Shown here in pieces: positions 56,756 through 64,000 of a DNA stretch of 64,000 nucleotides. Source of the stretch: Neurospora tetrasperma FGSC 2508. Taxonomy: Eukaryota; Ascomycota; Sordariomycetes; Sordariales; Sordariaceae. The stretch spans positions 62,001 through 126,000 of the forward strand of contig NW_009799099.1 in NCBI RefSeq assembly GCF_000213175.1, in the 5' to 3' direction. Positions within the stretch are counted from its first letter, which is position 1. Every line of letters begins with the position of its first letter. The notes under the pieces are model-generated. The model ran no database searches. It was not told the DNA's origin and was given only the letters and a program-made list of their open reading frames with translations. The translations under genes were made by a program, and so were the position numbers.

Positions 56756-58180
56756 GTTGAGGTTGGTTGGATTTTATGGATGTTCGTGGGGGTTGCTAGG
56801 TGGTTCCTGTGGACCGTGGTTGTGTTCAAGTTGTGCTTGGACAAAAAGGTGTTGATGTTTGGTTTTGGTGATGAAAAGTCGCGGAAAATTTTTATGCTTC
56901 TCGCTCACAGGAGTTGCTCTCTAACCTCGGCAAGAAGTTATAGGGATGTCGGTCAATCTTGTTTGGAACTGACAATCTGACGCAGCGTCGCCGTTTGATC
57001 AGGCTACTTCTGGTGGTGTTAATCGGTATGCCGACTTCTCATGAACGAAATTGGAAGAGGTGGGAACACGAAGACGGCGCCAACATGAGAGCGAGGGCCA
57101 AGCAGAGATTGGGAAGCGATTGCTAGATGAGGCCAAACTTGGGTGAAGAATGAGTGAATCTCAAGTTCAGAAACAACATAACGGGAAACAGCCGACAAAT
57201 ATAATGAACACCCAAGGAAGGCTCGATATCCGCGTACAACATTTCGCCATCGGAAGCAACGAAGGGCTCCTTATCGGCGACGTACAATTCTCCGATTTGC
57301 TACCTCAATGTCATACATGCGAAACATCAACGTCCAGTCAATCTCCGGCCTCTGTCCGCATGCAGGGGCACTTCCTGATTCTGCATGTTGCACTTCAGCG
57401 ATTCATCTCGATGTTATCTTTGACATGGCGATTTGCACTGGACTTGAACATCCAGACGCGTCATCAACGGCACCGAAAGGAACAGATTCTCGCCAGGAAG
57501 AATTTTTCAACTTCCTTGATCCTGGCCTTTTGGTTCGAGACATGACCGTCATACACTTGAGCTATCGAGTCCACGCCCACAACCGGATACATCGAGTGTC
57601 TGGGCACGGTTTGGCTTCAGACCCGACAGATACTGAATGGGAGTTGCGTTTGTTGGGGTAGTGCTGAGGGAGCAGGTAACACGAAATTGGAAATCATGAT
57701 CCTTTGAATCATGTTGGAGAAGGGTGCCTCATTGCAAAAGGGGGAGAAGCTACCGTTGTTGAGCGTGCTTGATCCAAGGTACGTGATGCTTGGGCAGTGA
57801 CCTACTGCTCAATGACAGCTTTGCGTTGGTCCCGTCCTTCTTCTGAACCTTTCAGCTTCAAACGCTTTCGTTCCAGTTTGAACACTCACCGGACAAATAC
57901 TTGACGCCTATGAGAATGCCACCAACGTCTGATTAACACCAAGTGGGAGCCGCATCTGACTGAGCCCGGGTACCTTGATGGGTAGAGGTAGTGCTTCCAT
58001 GGAGCAAGGCATGTCATTTCCATGGTCGACAGTTGCCATGAAGAAGCCACACTCTGATAAGGAGCTATAAGAATGCCTCCTGTCGTTGCTTCCAGCCTTG
58101 AAGACAATTGTTCAACGCTGACAGCATCTCTCAATCTTCATTTATCAAACGCAGCGCAACTACAACCACCACACATCACA
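56756..58180. other. Divergent promoter region
   Basis: These 1.4 kb lie between the divergent Pro-rich repeat gene and the Ser/Thr/Pro-rich gene. Two overlapping open frames at 57150-57661 are discussed under rejected items. TATA boxes at both ends are noted with the genes. Confidence 0.6.
58066..58071 (+). promoter_or_regulatory. TATA box deciding the start at 58181
   Basis: TATAAG stands one base before an in-frame ATG at 58073. Transcription should begin some 30 bases further on, so that ATG is not in the message and the next in-frame ATG, 58181 in context CACAATGTCC, becomes the start. Confidence 0.55.
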
Positions 58181-59224
58181 ATGTCCGAGTCCTTTTCAGA
58201 GACCCGATCACAACCTCCGTCACCGCCGTCAATCCCCCTGCCACGCTCACCATCTATACCCTCGACACCCAGCACTGGAAGTCCACAAGTCTTCACAGTC
58301 CCAGCGTCCTGTCCCTCCACTTCCCAGCCCACTTCAGCCCCCAGTTCCCACACCTCTTCCGCTGAAAGCTCCATACTTGACTTGTCCGTATTCATTTCAC
58401 TCAACCCCCAACCAGTAATGACCCGTGATCCCAGCCCAGGCATGACTTTTCCAAGTCTACCCAGCTCAGAGGCAGACCCTCAGTCCATGTCCAGCTCTCA
58501 AGCCAGCGAAAACTTCACCGCTCCAAGAGGTACTTGGACTGTCTCAACGGAAGAATATCCTCGACCGACGGACAATCTACAACCAATCTCGCAAACCAGC
58601 TCCGAAGAAGGCTTCATCTATTTCACCGAGACCCTACCCCTGAGCCCTCCTATTCCACTTTCCCGGTGCCGGGGCGGTACTCCTCAGATTAACTCCCAAG
58701 CTACTTCCCCGGACACTTCAAATCCCCAACCCAGCATTTATCCATACCCTACTCCTATCCTACAAGTCAAAATGCCCGGCTATTGGGCTTCCTCTCGCAG
58801 TACTTCCCCCATCCAATCTCCGTTGTCCAGCTCTCAGCCAAGTCCCCAACCTCATACCGCAACGAGCTCCAACCCCTACCCCAGTCCTATTCTCCACGTA
58901 ACCATCATGCCCGGCTCTTGGGTTTCCTCACCCAACTCTCCTATCTCTTCTCTTTTCAGCTCGCCTGCTCTTGAGGCGGCTATCTCTAGAGATTCCATTC
59001 CTTCGAATCCTTCCACCACTTTCACCACTTCCACCGTTTCTCCCACTTCTTCTACTCCTATTATGCACGCGGGGAATGACGCAGAAAATACAGGTACTTC
59101 ACAAATAACCATCACCATCGCCGGCCTCAACATCTGCAACCCTACCACATATGGCACCAACACCGACAGAAACACCAACACAAACACATGCACTAACCCC
59201 AGTGACAACACCAATGAAAGTTAG
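58181..59224 (+). CDS. Ser/Thr/Pro-rich hypothetical protein with possible extension past TAG
   Basis: A 347-residue frame, mostly Ser, Pro and Thr, of no family I know. Two related blocks are visible: YPYPTPILQVKMPGYWASS and NPYPSPILHVTIMPGSWVSS. Each is followed by a Ser/Pro segment with a similar pattern. The C-terminal part has a beta-like ITITIAGLNI and a Thr/Asn-rich end. There is no signal peptide. After the TAG at 59222-59224 the same frame stays open for 66 codons with the same Ser-rich composition, to a TGA at 59423-59425. A 90 bp in-frame intron (59220-59309, GTTAGG...ACACAG) would remove the TAG. The start follows the TATA argument; 58073 would add 36 residues. Confidence 0.6.
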   Translation: MSESFSETRSQPPSPPSIPLPRSPSIPSTPSTGSPQVFTVPASCPSTSQPTSAPSSHTSSAESSILDLSVFISLNPQPVMTRDPSPGMTFPSLPSSEADPQSMSSSQASENFTAPRGTWTVSTEEYPRPTDNLQPISQTSSEEGFIYFTETLPLSPPIPLSRCRGGTPQINSQATSPDTSNPQPSIYPYPTPILQVKMPGYWASSRSTSPIQSPLSSSQPSPQPHTATSSNPYPSPILHVTIMPGSWVSSPNSPISSLFSSPALEAAISRDSIPSNPSTTFTTSTVSPTSSTPIMHAGNDAENTGTSQITITIAGLNICNPTTYGTNTDRNTNTNTCTNPSDNTNES

Positions 59225-60518
59225 GTTAGCATCAACTCACCCGGCATTGAAAAAAGATCGAGCAGGTCGATTAGCAGTAGCAGTAGCAGTAGCTGCAGCA
59301 GCAACACAGAAGGACTTAACGCCGCTTTGACAACTTTGACTACCATGCGCAGCTCGTGTGAAGGTGGTCCCCCTTCTCCTGCTAGTAGTACGGGTAGTTT
59401 TGAGCTGGGTTGTGTTCAGCAGTGAGGTACCTGATAGGAAGGAAGGATGGGATGTGAACTGGTGGGATTCGATGGGGGTGGGGACTGATAGGTTGTGGAT
59501 GGGGATGGGGATAAAAACTAGGCTGGGAATGGAAACCAGGAGGGGAAGTTAGAGGTGTGAGGTGAAGTGGTAGGTGGGTAGGTACCCAGGAAGGTAGAAG
59601 TACCTAGGGAAAGAGTACCTCTGGCACTAGATGCTTGTAAGGATGAATAAGGTAGTTGCGCGTACTTAGACTTCCTGACTTGTTGATTTCCAAGTCTCCG
59701 AACCTAAACGACGCCCTCAAGTAGAATTAGTGCCTTGTGAACCATTTTCCTGGTACCTCTACCTACCTACCTACCTACACAAAGGACGAAGATACCTCTA
59801 GCAAACGCGGAAAACATCAACCCTTCGCCAAACCCCCAAAGCCATCAGCTCGTCAAAGACTTGTTCCCCTTTATCTCCGATCCACAGTCTCTCTTTATGC
59901 CATTGAAGTTCCGTATGTTTCGTGATATTCTTTAGCCATCAAGCAGACGGAAACCCACCAACCCCATGATCCACGACTTCTCACTCCGACCCCCATTTTT
60001 TACAAGTATGTATGTATCTCGCCCATCAGCCCGTCAGTCCACCGCATCAGAAGTAGCTCTATTATTATTCGAGAGCCCAGCTGGACAAACTGAGTTTGGA
60101 AGGCCATGACAAAAGGGAAATGATCACCACGGAGCCATGAATATAGACGGTAATATGTGGATAAGGTACTTCTAAGAAGCAAGATAATTCATAGCTGTAT
60201 CAAACATGCAACTTCTAATAATCCTTTGCCCACCACTGTAATCAACCTGCCCAACCAGTACAGGCACTAAGCCCCGCCTTCAATCTTGTCCCATGATTTC
60301 TACGCCATGTTCAACTTGGATTGTCCTACTTTTCTTGCCTCGTATTCCTCCATAATGCACTGCAAAACCGGCTTGTCTCGCAGGAACTGAAAGAGAGAGA
60401 CATGCCGATGCGTTCTTGTTTGTCTACTGACCCCTTTCTCTCCAATCATCTTCTCACCCTTCTCCTCCTTTACCTCCTTCTCTACCTTCAAAAGCGGTCT
60501 GTTCAACTCTCCCAAATT
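59225..60518. other. Intergenic, possible 3' coding extension then spacer
   Basis: The first 201 bases keep the reading frame of the preceding gene open. The rest is spacer before the convergent coilin-like gene, with CTACCTAC arrays at about 59759-59777 and GGTAGGTACC elements near 59571-59610. No other gene is seen. Confidence 0.6.
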
Positions 60519-63500
60519 CTACTTGGAAGAAGCCGAACCTCTGTTCTTCCTCAACGACCCCGTGATAATACTCGGCTGACTCCTCCTCGGACTCTGCACC
60601 TGCGTAGAACTCAACCTCGTGCTACCAAACAGCTTTCTCCTTGGTGTCACAAATGACGCCGACGCTCCAGGGGCTGTGGACGGCGGCGCTCTATTTTGAC
60701 TCTGACTAGTAGCCGGACTACTTTCATGATAAGTCTCATCCACATCATCGTCAGCATAGTCTTCATTCAGCTCAGGCTCCGGGCTGCTGGTCAGATCCCG
60801 AAGGTCAACGACTTGAGACCCGTCAGGAATGACGAAGGAACCGCTGAACCGAGTTGTTCTTTTCGATTTGGTAGTGGCAGTGGTGGTTTGGTTCAGTTTG
60901 GAAGGGGTGGAGGTCGTCCGACGAAAGGGCAACTTCCGAGGTGTAGGACGCTCAATAGGCGTTCTGGCTAGTTTCTGGGCGAGCTCGGATAATTGGCGAC
61001 GCTTCTCTACTTTGATTTGGGTGTCGTCCATTGTGGTGGACTCCTGGGAGGACTCTTCTTCGTCCAATCGCTTCATGGCCTGCTCGTAGTCTAGGTTGAC
61101 AGCGTCCAACGATTTGCGAGTCTTGCTGGTGGTAGGGATGGGATCTCTGGGGGTCGACTTGGGCGGCTGACTGGCTTTGCGTTGACTGGATTTGGTGGTG
61201 GTTTGGCTCAGAGAGGGGAAGGAATCGTTGCTAGAAACTGAAAGGTCGGAAAGCGCGGGGCTAGCAGGCTCTTCGGATAGTGATGCTTGCTTCTGGGGTC
61301 TAGGTGTAGTCTGTTGCGATTCCTCATCCTGATTGTCCTCATCATGGTCCTCCTCGCCATCATCATCCTCCTCCTCCTCGCTATCATTCTCCTCGTTATC
61401 CTCCTCGTGATTGGAACCTGGCATTGAGACATCTTCCTCATCATCGCGACCTGGCATCGGAACGTCATCTTCGTCCTCAGGCTCAGACTGGTCGAGGATC
61501 TGGTTGTTTCCCAAATCGATGCTAAACTCTGGGTCTGGCTGCCTTCCGCTACGAACGCTATCTGCGTCGGAAGGGATAACCTCAAGCCTAGCATAGCTAA
61601 CATAGCTACCCCGATTGTCAGCTACCTGTTCCAGTCCATCAGAGAATCCGTTAAGTGTAAGACGCTGGGATTCAAGGTAGGCGGAGGAACGGGAGGGAGG
61701 TCTTTGATCCTGGGATTCAGGCTCCTGGGAAGGGTGATCCGAGACGTCTGGCAGCTCATCACCCAGGACGGAGCTGCGCGGAGGGGTGTTGTGACCTTCG
61801 GACGGGGGTGCGCTAAGACCATGCTGGGGAGATGACGGCAATTCGGGTGCTTGTTCACGCTGTGGCGAGGGATTGCTTACGTTTAGAAGTTTGTCGCGAG
61901 ACACAGAGGCATCCGCTTCCGGGCGTGAGCCGGTACTGATAAGGCTGATTTCCGAGCGGAGATGATCATCAATGGAGACATTGCCGGGGGAAGTCACCTG
62001 CGCAGCTTGAGGTTCGTAAGAGCTTCCATGGTCCGTAGCAGGGATGAGACTTTCTTGAACGATTTGCGACTCGGGCTCCGAAGGTGCCTTATGATCGAGA
62101 GTACGCGAGCTGGCCTTACTGGCCCCATCCTCATTCGCCGGCGAGATATGTTGGGTCTCCGGCACCAAGACTTCATCCTCTGACTGACGCAAGACACGCG
62201 GCTCCATCATGTCGGCAAAGTTGATGGTCCGGTACCCCTTTTCGGCATCCTCATCGGCGTCATCCTCGTCCTCTGGAACCTCAAACTTGTCATAGACTCG
62301 GTTGCCCTCATCATCATAGACCTTCTCGTTGACGTCCAGGTTCCTATCCCGCTTGGCAAGGATAATTCGCAAGTCGTTCTGGTCCCAGACCTCAACAACG
62401 GTTCCTGTCATGTTCATAACCTGAGGTTGCCAGTTGGTAGCCTTGGAGAGCAGGAATTGCTTCCACGTGATGATCATGCCAGCCTTGGCTTGTCCTGGTT
62501 GGAGCAGAGGCAGGGTGGTCAAATCACTGGGAAGAGGAGGCAAGTCTTCTTCTTCGTCTCCGTGCTCGTCGTCATTGTGCTCCTCTTCTTCATCGTACTC
62601 TTCCTCATCTTGTTCTTCTTCGGGGTGGTCATGAGCCGCATAAGCATCGGGGTCCTCCTCGTCGTAGTTCAGGACAACATTCTCCTCAGCGTCCGACACC
62701 TTTCTCTTCTTGGTACCCGGCTCGTCCTCCTCGTATTCCCCCTGGTTCTGCTGCTTCCGCTTTGAGGGCCCTCCACGGCCATTGCCCCAGTAGTTTTGCT
62801 GTTGAGGATCCCAGCGTTGATAGAATGGGAAAGGTGGTTCGCTGAGCTCGACGCCTTCCTCGGTGCACTCAACGGCAGTATAGTTGATCTTTTGGCGCCA
62901 AGCATCAGGATCTATTTCGGTTACGGCAACTTCGGCGTCTTTCTTGGCATCCTCCACACGGTGGTTAACCAGAGGCTTGACACCCTTCATCAAGCTAGCG
63001 CGAATCTGTTCTTCATCCTCTTGAGACTTGGGGTTCTTGAGACCAAGAGATCCGAACAGCATACGGCGGCCAGCGTCCACGTTGAGTTTCGTCTTCCGCT
63101 TAGCCGGGGCAGAGGTTGTGTCGTCTGCAGAGGGCTCAGGCTGTTCAGTCTCGGGAACGGGTGCTGCAGGCTTTTCTACTTCAGCTGGTTTGCCGAGATA
63201 CTCAAGATGACCGAGTGACTGGAGCAAGGCCATCCTCTTGGCCTCCAGGTCAGCCGGTGTCGACGTCTCTGTGTCTTGACCGGACGTAGAGCCAATAATA
63301 GAAGTGTCTCTGGACGCGGTCTTTCTTATCCTAGCAGAAAGCCTCCGGCGTGCGTTCCGGGCCCTTGTTTTGCTCTTGCCTTGGCCTGGAGGCACAGGGA
63401 TTTGGTCTTGTTGATCGTTGGATGTGTTTGAAGCATCAAGAGTGGCCGTATCAAGGGTAGCTGACTGTTCGCTGTGGGACTGGAGTACAGCTTTGGTAAT

Positions 63501-64000
63501 GTTTGCATGTTTAGAACTTGAAGTAACTGGTTCTTCATCCGAGTCGTCATCACTGCTGTCACTGGAATCGGACTCTGAATCGCTGCTAATATCATTATCG
63601 GAATTTGCGTTGACATTGCCGCGTGAAGAGCTATCAGAATCACTGCTGTTGCTATCATCACTGCTTGAATTGTCCTCCTCATCTTCGGAGTCGCTCTCGC
63701 TGCTGGATGCGTCCTCCTCTGAGCTGCTGTCGTCGTCGCTACTACTGTCGCTGTCGCTCTCGTCAGAACTTGAGGATTCGTCATTGGGCTGGGGGCTCTT
63801 GGGGGCGACCATCTCCGCGGGGGGCTTTACTTTGGTGGTGTAGACCTCGGGGCCACTTTCGCTGTCACTGGCAGCGGATCCTTCGTCAGAGGCTTCGCTG
63901 AGATCCTCTTCGTTCAGCATCTCTTCCGCATCATCAGAAAGGGAGACAGCATCCGAGTCGTTGGAAGAGTCAGAGCCCTCTTCAGATAAGTCCTCGTCGT
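60519..64000 (-). CDS. Large acidic coilin/Mug174-like protein, 5' end beyond window
   Basis: The frame is open from the right edge to a stop at 60519-60521, about 1,160 residues without an intron. The visible N-terminal part is dominated by Ser/Asp/Glu tracts. Then come a basic stretch (KSKTRARNARRRLSARIRK), then DAWRQKINYTAVECTEEGVE followed by LSEPPFPFYQRWDPQQQNYW, and more acidic tracts. A folded segment, MIITWKQFLLSKATNWQPQV, continues with TGTVVEVWDQNDLRIILAKR and resembles the Tudor-like C-terminal region of coilin-type proteins. The rest is low complexity. The coilin/Mug174 label rests on this layout and remembered motifs. If right, it is a nuclear-body protein linked to snRNP maturation. 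Its own N-terminal domain lies outside the window. Confidence 0.6.
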   Translation of the reverse strand, partial: DEDLSEEGSDSSNDSDAVSLSDDAEEMLNEEDLSEASDEGSAASDSESGPEVYTTKVKPPAEMVAPKSPQPNDESSSSDESDSDSSSDDDSSSEEDASSSESDSEDEEDNSSSDDSNSSDSDSSSRGNVNANSDNDISSDSESDSSDSSDDDSDEEPVTSSSKHANITKAVLQSHSEQSATLDTATLDASNTSNDQQDQIPVPPGQGKSKTRARNARRRLSARIRKTASRDTSIIGSTSGQDTETSTPADLEAKRMALLQSLGHLEYLGKPAEVEKPAAPVPETEQPEPSADDTTSAPAKRKTKLNVDAGRRMLFGSLGLKNPKSQEDEEQIRASLMKGVKPLVNHRVEDAKKDAEVAVTEIDPDAWRQKINYTAVECTEEGVELSEPPFPFYQRWDPQQQNYWGNGRGGPSKRKQQNQGEYEEDEPGTKKRKVSDAEENVVLNYDEEDPDAYAAHDHPEEEQDEEEYDEEEEHNDDEHGDEEEDLPPLPSDLTTLPLLQPGQAKAGMIITWKQFLLSKATNWQPQVMNMTGTVVEVWDQNDLRIILAKRDRNLDVNEKVYDDEGNRVYDKFEVPEDEDDADEDAEKGYRTINFADMMEPRVLRQSEDEVLVPETQHISPANEDGASKASSRTLDHKAPSEPESQIVQESLIPATDHGSSYEPQAAQVTSPGNVSIDDHLRSEISLISTGSRPEADASVSRDKLLNVSNPSPQREQAPELPSSPQHGLSAPPSEGHNTPPRSSVLGDELPDVSDHPSQEPESQDQRPPSRSSAYLESQRLTLNGFSDGLEQVADNRGSYVSYARLEVIPSDADSVRSGRQPDPEFSIDLGNNQILDQSEPEDEDDVPMPGRDDEEDVSMPGSNHEEDNEENDSEEEEDDDGEEDHDEDNQDEESQQTTPRPQKQASLSEEPASPALSDLSVSSNDSFPSLSQTTTKSSQRKASQPPKSTPRDPIPTTSKTRKSLDAVNLDYEQAMKRLDEEESSQESTTMDDTQIKVEKRRQLSELAQKLARTPIERPTPRKLPFRRTTSTPSKLNQTTTATTKSKRTTRFSGSFVIPDGSQVVDLRDLTSSPEPELNEDYADDDVDETYHESSPATSQSQNRAPPSTAPGASASFVTPRRKLFGSTRLSSTQVQSPRRSQPSIITGSLRKNRGSASSK

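Noticed and set aside
57150-57661. Two overlapping plus-strand frames that could be joined by a 56 bp intron near 57281-57336
   Set aside because: The splice sites lack a good branch point, and neither piece has a recognisable family. Kept only as a possibility for RNA-seq to test.
1-64000. CRISPR arrays, 5S rRNA genes, RIP-mutated transposons, secondary-metabolite clusters
   Set aside because: I looked for each: no spaced direct repeats, no 5S-like sequence, no strongly AT-rich or TpA-rich blocks, and no PKS, NRPS or terpene synthase genes.

Overview
The window reads as nuclear DNA of a filamentous ascomycete, most likely a Neurospora or a close Sordariales relative. Introns are short (mostly 55-225 bp) with GT-AG ends and CTAAC/CTGAC-type branch sites. 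Coding sequence favours C at third positions. Genes are far apart, with intergenic stretches of up to 8.6 kb. The set is eukaryotic and fungal (ARP2, CDK8/SSN3, SGF29, ARF6-type GTPase, EFM3, RPS24). I see no rRNA or tRNA gene, no CRISPR array and no intact or clearly RIP-mutated transposon. The species is inferred, not proven.

Layout: 1-1456 (-) is the N-terminal part of a NACHT/STAND protein cut by the left edge. Then come a sugar-type MFS transporter (2981-4606 +), a small two-helix membrane protein with a PPPPY motif (5255-5707 +), a DCG1/hydantoin-racemase-like enzyme (6146-7000 -), ARP2 (8083-9556 +), the Mediator kinase CDK8/SSN3 (10501-12247 +), an ARF6-type GTPase (14134-14846 -), the SAGA subunit SGF29 (16796-18181 -), an APC amino-acid/GABA-type permease (19674-21519 +) and, convergent with it, a glycine-amidinotransferase-like enzyme (21836-23026 -). 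The middle is sparse: a three-repeat Pro-rich protein (25197-25604 +), one doubtful ORF (26159-26560 -), a small conserved fungal protein with a clear uORF (31376-31966 +), the cyclophilin-RRM protein PPIL4/Cyp6 (33879-35428 +), then an 8.6 kb gene-free stretch ahead of a Zn2Cys6 transcription factor (44035-45801 +). After another 4 kb gap come the EFM3-type methyltransferase (49785-51049 +) and RPS24 (51653-52706 +).

From 53 to 59.5 kb the character changes. Four intronless, TATA-driven genes of unrecognised, low-complexity type lie close together: two Ser/Pro-rich proteins on the minus strand, a second Pro-rich repeat protein related to the one at 25 kb, and a Ser/Thr/Pro-rich protein whose frame stays open past a single TAG. 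The right edge holds most of a large acidic coilin/Mug174-like protein (60519->64000 -).

Most genes are single-copy housekeeping functions (actin nucleation, transcription, translation, trafficking) and do not form a pathway or cluster. The most novel material is the two-member family of three-repeat GEPIPTVPS proteins (25.2 and 56.5 kb), whose repeats keep their amino acids while synonymous sites have drifted, and the orphan-gene island around the second member.
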